Assembly: GCA_964019425.1 (NCBI GenBank)
Contig: OZ025785.1
Coordinates: 1,015,501-1,079,500 of the forward strand
Length of the DNA stretch: 64,000 bases
Direction of reading: 5' to 3'
From: Flectonema sp. DT1601
Taxonomy: Eukaryota; Euglenozoa; Diplonemea; Diplonemida; Diplonemidae
Shown: piece by piece, positions 56,331-64,000 of the stretch
How positions within the stretch are numbered: the stretch's first letter is position 1
Layout: each line of letters opens with the position of its first letter
Made by a program: the position numbers and the translations under genes
Notes under the pieces: generated by a model
Databases searched by the model: none
Told to the model about the DNA's origin: nothing
The model's input: only the letters and a program-made list of their open reading frames with translations

Positions 56331-57166
56331 GGGTAAAGGGGTCTTTCCTACACAAATAGTTTCAGAACTAACCATTCATTACAAAATCCAAAATGGCTGT
56401 AAACCGTCCAGTTCGATCCTGGGTGAGGGCATTTTTTTTTTTTCCCGATTTTTTTTTCAGGTTGGACTTTGTACGGGGAGGTTGGCTTTTATTAGTGGCT
56501 CCCCCCCCTTGGGGGGGGTTGGGGGGGGGGGCTTGCGTCCCGCCAAGAATTTGGCGGACGCAAGCCCCCCCCTTGCACTCTTCCCCAGCTTAACATCCAT
56601 TAGTAGCAAACTTGTTTTTTCAGGTTGGACTTTGTACAGGGGAGGTTGGCTTTTATTAGTGGCTCCCCCCCCTGGGGGGGGGGTTGGGGGGGGGACTTGC
56701 GTTCCGCCAAGAACTTGGCGGAACGCAAGCCCCCCCTTGCACTCTTCCCAACTTAATATCCATTAGTAGCAAATTTGTTTTTTGAGGTTGGACTTTGTAC
56801 AGGACAGGCAGACTTTGTACGGGAGAGGTTGGCTTTTATTAGTGGCTCCCCAATTGCGGGTTGGGGGGGGGGCTTGCGTTCCGCCAAGTTCTTGGCGGAA
56901 CGCAAGCCCCCCCTTGCTCTATACCCCAGCTTAATACCTATTCTGGGTGAAAAAATCCGGTAAAAAAAAAATGACGTTGGTCGGGATTGAGCCTGGGCGT
57001 CGGGTATCCAAAGTCAGTGCTCCCTCCGCTGAACCACATCCGCTCTTAAAGACAGGTGCGGGTCTCGATGCATCCCATATACAGTTTTTGGGTCCCCCAG
57101 CCATTTTGGATTTTGTAATGAATGGTTAGTTCTGAAACTATTTGTGTAGTAAACACTAGTTTGCCC
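56331..57166. mobile_element. Non-autonomous MULE with 69-bp TIRs and 9-bp target duplication
   Basis: The terminal repeats 56331-56399 and 57098-57166 are inverted copies and match the right end of the MULE at 9502-9570. Flanks AAAATAAAA (56322-56330) and AAAATAAAA (57167-57175) form a 9-base target duplication typical of MULEs, though the target is A-rich. The interior holds about three tandem copies of a G/C-run unit (GTTGGACTTTGTAC..., GGCTTTTATTAGTGGC..., palindromic TTGGCGGAACGCAAG) and a tRNA-like piece. Confidence 0.85.
56978..57056 (-). other. tRNA-like sequence inside the MULE
   Basis: On the minus strand TGTGGTTCAGCGG resembles an A box, GACTTTGGATACC an anticodon arm and GGCTCAATCCC a B box; a T-run follows. 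It looks like a decayed tRNA or the head of a tRNA-derived SINE. Confidence 0.45.
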
Positions 57167-57246
57167 AAAATAAAAAGAAAGTTTACATCGGGAATAGGGC
57201 AGGAGCCAAAAGCTCCCAGTCCGTTACTTCCCACTTTATCGAAATT

Positions 57247-57849
57247 CAATTGTTTCTACTAAGTGTTTCTCACTTAGATTTTTTTTTTTTGCTTTTCAGC
57301 TCCTTAAAAGCTGCTAAGTGTTTCTGCTAAGTGTTTCTCACTTAGAATTTTATTGTTATGTTCGTTTTCTATCCCTTCTCCTATCCCTTTTGTTCAAAAT
57401 AAGCGGGAGGAAATTCTCTCATTCACGCTAAGATGCACTCTGAACTTTGATTTTTTGATCTGAGTGTGAGGGAATGACCTGTTAGTGCATTGGGCATAGG
57501 CTGGGCTGCAGTTTAGATGTCTTAGGTGTTAATAGGGGGTTCCTCTTAGCATTTTTCTTTGTTCCCACCTTATGATTTTCTTGAAGAAAAAAAATAGAAG
57601 TCATAATGGTGCTTCCCTCTGGAAGGGTTGTAAGCCATGGTGTCCAACTAGATTAAAGGACAAGTCTGGGATAATCCCTGCCAGAGGGGCGAGTATTCTA
57701 CCATGGTTGAAATACTCTGGCAACTGATCTTCAATTTTATGTTGTTTGTTAGCTGCTGGTGTAATTAAATCATGTGTTGATACTTGCATTTGTTTATTTG
57801 TTATCTTTTACTACAATAACGCTTGCCTATATCTTTTCTTTTTATTCCC
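57247..57849 (+). repeat. Module Y, 5' partial
   Basis: Begins inside Y at TTGTTTCTACTAAGTG, directly after W. Confidence 0.8.
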
Positions 57850-58495
57850 TATCTGTTCTGATCTGTTACTTCATTTGTCTTGTTTAACTTCAGTTATATG
57901 CATTTTACTTTTTATTGTTTCCCATCTACTTTTTATTTTCTATTAGTTCTGGTCAGAAACTCCTGGGCAGCAAGAAGGAAAGTAGTTAAGTACTTCTGGG
58001 TGTTTGGCATCACCCCCCATAGTGAGCAAGTACAACAGGTAGCATTGGTAGTCTGTTGATCCTGAGTGATCCCAGCTACAGTTTTGTTTTTCTTTCTTTT
58101 TTTTAGAAGAAGATCAGGACATCCAAGCACTGCTGGATAGTTGCTGAATGCAGGGCCTGCCTGTGGCATTATAATAACAGGCTAAGTCATTTGTAGTTCA
58201 TAGTTTACCTTTGATTTTATAACTTCACACAGGGTACTATGAACGATGAGAGATCCAGTGGGATCACTCAGGGTCTAGTAGAGACCACCAATGTTGTGCG
58301 TTGATAGGCAAGGTGACCAACCTTGACATTCTTTCTTTTCTCTCCTGTTGTGACAAACACAAAATACACACACAGCTTACAGTGTGTTCTTTGTGTATGT
58401 TTTCTTCAGGTGTGAGTAGTTTTTTTGTTCTTGCTCTTCAGGGAGGGCCTTAGCCAAAAGCTAACAGTCCAAATCTCACCTGGAAATTCAACTCA
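57850..58495 (+). repeat. Module X, variant head
   Basis: Lacks the TTAGAAACTAGG head. It enters through CTATCTGTTCTGATCTG and keeps the right end ATTCAACTCA. Confidence 0.8.
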
Positions 58496-59223
58496 GTCCT
58501 TGTCAGTTTTGGCATCAAACTTGTAATGGTTTAATCATTACAGGTTATTTACTGAAATATTTGTTCTAAAAGTTGCTAAGTATTTCTCACTTAGAAATTT
58601 TTTATTTTTTTATTTTCAGCTTAATTAGCTACAAATTGTTTCTACTAAGTGTTTCTCACTTAGATTTTTTTTTTTGCTTTTCAGCTCCTTAAAAGCTGCT
58701 AAGTGTTTCTGCTAAGTGTTTCTCACTTAGAATTTTATTGTTATGTTCGTTTTCTATCCCTTCTCCTATCCCTTTTGTTCAAAATAAGCGGGAGGAAATT
58801 CTCTCATTCACGCTAAGATGCACTCTGAACTTTGATTTTTTGATCTGAGTGTGAGGGAATGACCTGTTAGTGCATTGGGCATAGGCTGGGCTGCAGTTTA
58901 GATGTCTTAGGTGTTAATAGGGGGTTCCTCTTAGCATTTTTCTTTGTTCCCACCTTATGATTTTCTTGAAGAAAAAAAATAGAAGTCATAATGGTGCTTC
59001 CCTCTGGAAGGGTTGTAAGCCATGGTGTCCAACTAAATTAAAGGACAAGTCTGGGATAATCCCTGCCAGAGGGGCGAGTATTCTACCATGGTTGAAATAC
59101 TCTGGCAACTGATCTTCAATTTTATGTTGTTTGTTAGCTGCTGGTGTAATTAAATCATGTGTTGATACTTGCATTTGTTTATTTGTTATCTTTTACTACA
59201 ATAACGCTTGCCTATATCTTTTC
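58496..59223 (+). repeat. Module Y
   Basis: Near-complete copy, cut by the GC-rich coding fossil at 59224. Confidence 0.8.
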
Positions 59224-59949
59224 TACGTCGATGGAGGACAATCCTCCCATCAACAGACCCATCTCCGGCTGTGCGTCGTCGCCTCCCCCGCCACCGGTAG
59301 CCGGGGGGCCTTCGTTTCCCGCAACCAGGCGACGTAACTGCGCCTCCAACTCTGCCTTCTCAGTCTCTTCTCGTACCCTCTGCCGTAAGTTAGCCAGCTC
59401 TCCTGAGTTTGCGTAGGAAGATGAGACGGGGTTGGGCACCAAAGTAGCCTTCGTAGGTGATAACTTTGCCATCCGTTTTTCCAGCTCGAGCTGGGCCTGC
59501 AGCGCAGACACTTCCGCGTGGTGTCGTGCCTCCAGCTTGGCCTTCGCCTCCGCTTCGTTCACCAGGATTCCGGCCTGGTTCCGTGCCGCGTCCACATCCC
59601 TCCCTTGGGCTTGCGTTACCGCCAAACCGGCTTGGGCCCGCACCGCGTCCACCTCCCTCCCTGCTTGTGCTTGCGTTACCGCTGCGCCGGCTTGGGCCCA
59701 AGCTGAGTCGCAACCAGCTTGCGCATGCATGATCGCTTGAGCCGCCATGGACTGCGTGGCAGCTATTGCAGAGTTCCCCTCTGCTACCAGAGCCCTCCGG
59801 TCTCCGGCCGCTACCACCTCCGTGGCCATCGCCTGCGTCTCCGCGGAGTGCGCTGCCATTGCAGCTTGGGCAACGAACGTTGGTGTTGCTTGTCCTCTTC
59901 CGGCCCCTGGAGTGAGGGCTACGACGGTGTTTGGGTCGACGCCAGACAT
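59224..59949 (-). pseudogene. Second copy of the GC-rich coding fossil (head only)
   Basis: Matches 12010-12735 with almost no change and keeps the start MSGVDPNTVV. Together with the downstream X piece it copies 12010-13236 at an offset of 47214. The remainder of the element is absent, so this is a truncated copy. Confidence 0.6.
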
Positions 59950-59987
59950 TTTTGTTGATCGCAGCTAGTTTTACTGGCGCACAGGGA

Positions 59988-60723
59988 AAATAGATAACAT
60001 GACATAATAAATAACGGCTCTTAATCTGAATAGTTTGCTTTTCTGGGATAATCCCTGCCAGAGGGGCGAGTATTCTCTATCTGTTCTGATCTGTTACTTC
60101 ATTTGTCTTGTTTAACTTCAGTTATATGCATTTTACTTTTTATTGTTTCCCATCTACTTTTTATTTTCTATTAGTTCTGGTCAGAAACTCCTGGGCAGCA
60201 AGAAGGAAAGTAGTTAAGTACTTCTGGGTGTTTGGCATCACCCCCCATAGTGAGCAAGTACAACAGGTAGCATTGGTAGTCTGTTGATCCTGAGTGATCC
60301 CAGCTACAGTTTTGTTTTTCTTTCTTTTTTTTAGAAGAAGATCAGGACATCCAAGCACTGCTGGATAGTTGCTGAATGCAGGGCCTGCCTGTGGCATTAT
60401 AATAACAGGCTAAGTCATTTGTAGTTCATAGTTTACCTTTGATTTTATAACTTCACACAGGGTACTATGAACGATGAGAGATCCAGTGGGATCACTCAGG
60501 GTCTAGTAGAGACCACCAATGTTGTGCGTTGATAGGCAAGGTGACCAACCTTGACATTCTTTCTTTTCTCTCCTGTTGTGACAAACACAAAATACGCACA
60601 CAGCTTACAGTGTGTTCTTTGTGTATGTTTTCTTCAGGTGTGAGTAGTTTTTTTGTTCTTGCTCTTCAGGGAGGGCCTTAGCCAAAAGCTAACAGTCCAA
60701 ATCTCACCTGGAAATTCAACTCA
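59988..60723 (+). repeat. Module X, variant head
   Basis: Copy of 12774-13236 that continues to the normal X right end ATTCAACTCA. Confidence 0.8.
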
Positions 60724-62085
60724 TCTAAATAGAAGTCATAATGGTGCTTCCCTCTGGAAGGGTTGCGGGAAATTAAGGCTGAAACTTTCCTTGAAATGCC
60801 AGATTTTAGAAAACGAATTAGAGCAAATGAAAGAACGAATTTTTTATGTTCTATTTTTATTTTACTTTAATGCGATGTCAGCCTCCCTCGAGAAAGACAA
60901 GCAGTTACTAAATGGATTACCTGTTGAGATCAAAGCTACTAACCAGGATCCATCCTCACTTCCTCCTGCGCCCCCTGTTTTAATTATTGAAAAAGATAGA
61001 AAAGAATATGAACTTCTGGAAGGAGTAATTCAACGGTTAACAGCAGAACGCGATGAATCGAAGACTTCTCTTTCTGCACTAGTTCGACAATATGACTTAG
61101 TGGAAGATTACAGGAAACGTGAGCTCGCAAATCTGACTCAGAGAGCAGACCTATCGGAAATGGCGCTCTTTAATTACCATCAAAGGTTTGTTCTTCTGTC
61201 GAACGAATTGGAGACCAAATGTAATGAGGAAAGAGAAAGTAAAATAAGACTTTTCTATACTCAACAGGAGGTCGAGAGTTTGCGTGCCGCGCGTCCCCGT
61301 ATGACCCACTTTAGTCAACAAGTTTCCCCCCGAACCCCCGTTCTGTATGAATCTGTTGCTATGATGAAGATAGCAAAGAACTACCTCTCGCTCTTTACAA
61401 CTACGAGTAGTCTTTTTACTCCTCTTATTAAACCCCTTATCCCTACCCTTAATTATATCACCCCTCTTTGTCCTCTAGCCTCAATTCCTCCGACAATGCC
61501 GCAGAGTGAAGCTCTCGACCGCACGCCGACCAAGATTTTACGACAAGAGAGTCACGTTATCTCCGTTAAAGAGAATACACCTATTGCGAGACAATGGTCC
61601 GAGGGTAGGATTGACTTACTCGAGAACTACTGTCGAGCAGTAGATGACTCTCTCGAAACAAACGAGAAAGCGGCAGAGCTCTCAGAACAACTTTTGGATG
61701 CCCAACTTCGCCTCTCGGAGCTGAATCACCAACGGTGTACAACTCACGCAGAGCAGCTTGAGCAATCCATGATGTTAACGGGACTGGCGAGCGATTTAAA
61801 TGCTCAACTCGCCTTGGCACGGTCTCAAATTGCGGCCCTGAAGTTCCAATTAGCTTCATGAGCAGAAGGTTTGAGTCCGCCAGACACAGAAGAACATGAG
61901 GAAAATGAAACTCCGCCGAGAAAGTCTGAGCGTTCAACTCTGAAAAAACGGACCCCTCCATCAAGATATCGTTACAATCGTAGGAGATGTTCTGCTGATG
62001 ACGTTCACGGTGACTCCACCCCCTTGTAATTCTCTTTTTCCTTACTTTCACATCACTTTGTTTATTTAGTTTATTAGCTTATTTC
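60724..62085 (+). pseudogene. 5'-truncated second copy of the RLE-type LINE (coiled-coil tail)
   Basis: From about 60766 the sequence follows 20371-21690 with roughly six substitutions in 1.3 kb. One turns the Trp codon after QLAS into a stop (61859-61861), 56 codons before the stop of the longer copy. Only the C-terminal extension and the first 3' bases are present; RT and endonuclease are absent. 60727-60762 is a short piece of Y (AGAAGTCATAATGGTGC...), so the 5' joint is chimeric. Homology to the first copy ends at GCTTATTT (62085). Confidence 0.85.
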
Positions 62086-62287
62086 ATAGATGGAAGTGCC
62101 CTACAATTTGGAGGGCGTGTAGGGCGCTTGTAGGGCGCTTTTAATATAAATATTATTTTGGAGGGCGCTTTTTTTTACCTTTTTTATTACTATAAGACAG
62201 CTAAATTGACGTCGACTTACACTGACGCACAAGTATTTTGACGCAGAAGCCAAAAAAAAATTTTGACATGCTTGGCAGTCTTTCGAA
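62086..62287. other. Spacer with GGAGGGCG-type repeats
   Basis: Short direct copies of GTAGGGCGCTT and GGAGGGCG (62110-62170), then AT-rich sequence. No gene is seen. Confidence 0.5.
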
Positions 62288-62350
62288 AAAGAGAAAAAAG
62301 GGTGTCACGGGGTTCGAACCCGAGACCTCCAGGTCATGGTTCGGAGGTCA
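62288..62350 (-). other. tRNA-like sequence
   Basis: The minus strand carries a strong B box (GGTTCGAACCC) in a T-arm-like context and a stem ACCTCC/GGAGGT, followed by a T-run. The A box is unclear. Probably a tRNA pseudogene or SINE head. Confidence 0.45.
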
Positions 62351-62887
62351 GCAATGGCAAAAACAATGGGCCACTCCTTGAGAGCTTCCGGAGCCTGCTG
62401 CAATCCCTGAAGCTGAAACTCATTTCAGTGGACGATGCATCCCAGATCTACAAGGAACTAATATGAGGCGATCGGCAGGGGTGGAGGTTTCACGAATTTT
62501 CACGATCCTTCACGGTTTGTCACGAGTTGTCACTACCTATCACGAAAATTCACGAAAATTCACTGCCAAAAAGCATGGTGAAAAATCGTGAATTTTCGTG
62601 AATAATCGTGAATTTTCGTGAATTTTGATATTGAGATTTGTGGTTTGGTAAAAAAAACTACTCAGGGGGGGCCTGAACTGCACTGCTTCGTAGTTGTCAT
62701 CGGTGCTTGTTAATCCTATCGTTCTCTACAGTTTATTGTTAATACTACTTCTCTTTAATCCAGCTCTTGTTACAGTTTCATGTGGTTGCTGAACTAGGTG
62801 GGTTGATAGGCATGTGTGGTGATCGTTGAAGTGGTGGTGCTTGTTAATCCTATCGTTCTCTAAAGTTTATTGTGGTAATGCATTCAC

Positions 62888-63415
62888 ATGGCTCTCGTAA
62901 GAGTAACAGTGCAACTTCGCGATTCCTTGCCAGCAGAGATCTTGCTGTATGTGACTAGCAGATCAAAGCTGTTAGATGTATTGGGTGGTATGGGACTAGA
63001 AGTTGAAGATGACTTGGAGGTTAGGGCTCGTGTTGCTGGCACAGATGGCATGCTGATCTGGTGCGATGAGAAGATTGGTGAAGTTGACGGTGTATTGCAA
63101 TACACTGTTGCTGGGACCCTGCATCACCGCCCACAGCCACCAAGTACAGTTGTCCCGATCCTCTTGCAGCACATCGCCATGCGCCGCATTCCGCAGTTTA
63201 CCCGCCAGCTTCATGGTCTTGAATACGTCAGTTATGCAGTCAGTGACGCAACATCTGTGACAGAAAACTCGTCAGCGCTACACATCACTGCTGCTACAGC
63301 TACGACTGCATGCTATAGTCTTGCATGCAGACTGACACAGAGCCACCAAGCTCAATCATTCTGTGACACACTACGACGTGCGCCACTTCCAGCAGCTCGG
63401 AATCTTAATCACTGA
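62888..63415 (+). CDS. Unidentified protein inside the TIR element
   Basis: 175 residues starting MALVRVTVQLRDSLPAEI. The first 80 residues read like a folded domain (LLDVLGGMGLEVEDDLEVRA; MLIWCDEKIGEVDGVLQYTV). No catalytic DDE or zinc motif is visible. Base composition is higher in GC than the element ends. It may be a captured host gene piece or a remnant of the element's own protein. The frame overlaps the next by 53 bases. Confidence 0.4.
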   Translation: MALVRVTVQLRDSLPAEILLYVTSRSKLLDVLGGMGLEVEDDLEVRARVAGTDGMLIWCDEKIGEVDGVLQYTVAGTLHHRPQPPSTVVPILLQHIAMRRIPQFTRQLHGLEYVSYAVSDATSVTENSSALHITAATATTACYSLACRLTQSHQAQSFCDTLRRAPLPAARNLNH

Positions 63416-63731
63416 TCCGGCACCACCACCTCTGTCAACCTGCACGATTACCTCTGCGCTCAGTGATCGGGGTGGGTCAGAATACAGGGGGTTTAAATTA
63501 TTTGACCAAGATGGCAATATCTGCCTCATCCCGGAGCCTACACACCGAGTTCATTGCATTGCCTCCTGGATTGCGAAGTACTTTGGCCTCAGTGACTTCC
63601 TCCGTTCAATAGTAACGCTGTGCTTCTTCATACGTGGGAATCGGTCGTTTGCTTACTGGCTTCGCAAGAAGCACCGCATCTCTTTTAGGGCGTGTCCATT
63701 TAAAGAGAAGGTTACGAATGGGCGCTTCTGA
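63363..63731 (+). CDS. Second unidentified frame inside the TIR element
   Basis: 122 residues (HFQQLGILITDPAPPPLSTC; GFKLFDQDGNICLIPEP; HCIASWIAKYFGLSDFLRS). Codon use looks coding throughout, even upstream of the first Met. It could be a continuation of the preceding frame through an intron or a frameshift, or a separate gene. No family is recognised. Confidence 0.4.
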   Translation: MTHYDVRHFQQLGILITDPAPPPLSTCTITSALSDRGGSEYRGFKLFDQDGNICLIPEPTHRVHCIASWIAKYFGLSDFLRSIVTLCFFIRGNRSFAYWLRKKHRISFRACPFKEKVTNGRF

Positions 63732-63896
63732 ACCTTAGCATTTTCACACATTTTCACACATTTTCACAGGATTTCACTACCAAAAAGCAGCAAAAAATTA
63801 AGTGAAAAATCGTGAAAAATCGTGAAAAATCGTGAATTTTCGTGTAGCAAAGTGAAAAATCGTGAACACCTCCACCCTGCCGATCGCCTCATAATA

Positions 63897-64000
63897 GCCC
63901 GCAGAATGCACCGAGTCGAATATAGAGGGATTCGAGGAGGGAGAGTGCGTTCTTGCTAACCTGTTAATAGGCCGGTCTTCACGGTACCTTGTGAGAAAAA
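63897..64000. other. Window end, no feature seen
   Basis: About 100 bases without repeats or coding signal. Confidence 0.5.

Larger units (their letters stand above)
55206..57246 (+). repeat. V+W copy with two nested DNA transposons
   Basis: V runs to 55340, is interrupted by a Tc1-like element, resumes at 56118, passes into W, is interrupted again at 56331-57166 by a MULE-type element, and ends at 57246 with TTATCGAAATT. Confidence 0.85.
62464..63891. mobile_element. DNA transposon with TIRs and TAATA target duplication, family unknown
   Basis: The ends are TGAGGCGATCGGCAGGG and its complement, continuing as imperfect inverted repeats (GTGGAGGT, TTCACGA). TAATA flanks both sides (62459-62463 and 63892-63896). 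Subterminal arrays of TTCACGA/TCGTGAA-type words occur at both ends and may be transposase binding sites. 1428 bases. No transposase motif is recognised. Confidence 0.8.

Noticed and set aside
62263-62466. 67-residue plus frame across the tRNA-like region
   Set aside because: It overlaps the antisense tRNA-like sequence and shows no domain.

Overview
The window looks like nuclear DNA of an invertebrate animal. The evidence is a tRNA-Arg tail, three compact animal-type genes, plus MULE, piggyBac, Tc1-like and LINE elements and very AT-rich satellite DNA. Tight spacing and mostly intronless genes would fit a sponge or another early-branching or compact genome, but I cannot name a species. A 200-base run of N (34451-34650) shows it is a scaffold.

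Layout. 1-5901 is host sequence: a partial tRNA-Arg(TCG), then three minus-strand genes head to tail, encoding a SAM+WW proline-rich protein, a coiled-coil/BTB (KCTD-like) protein and a UPF0415 (C7orf25-like) protein. 7215-9570 holds a MULE DNA transposon with a broken transposase and an exon-like piece next to G/C-rich repeats. 10040-10478 is a piggyBac relic. 10480-12735 is a fossil GC-rich coding element, split by a block of repeats and partly copied again at 59224-59949.

13237-55205 is dominated by one AT-rich satellite, here called S (units of about 114 and 143 bp), with interspersed modules called V, W, X, Y and Z. Every module is a chain of short hairpins separated by A and T runs. Variant S units keep their stems through wobble or paired changes. 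Two LINEs sit in this landscape. One (16921-about 22031) encodes a reverse transcriptase, a CCHC zinc motif, a restriction-like endonuclease and an unusual coiled-coil tail of about 560 residues; a 5'-truncated second copy lies at 60763-62085. The other (34651-40585, 5' part in the gap) encodes a protein with a LINE-like C-terminal motif, a ubiquitin-specific protease domain, two RNase H1 N-terminal (viroplasmin-like) domains, a degenerate RNase H fold and a zinc finger; it ends in a UUCG-type stem-loop and a long poly(A).

The right part (55206-64000) holds a V/W repeat with two DNA transposons nested in it, more X/Y modules, the second LINE copy, a tRNA-like sequence, and a 1.4-kb element with terminal inverted repeats that carries two unidentified reading frames. 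About 7.3 kb (27133-34450 and 43623-50940) is present twice almost without change and the first copy ends exactly at the gap, so an assembly artefact must be excluded before reading biology into copy number there.
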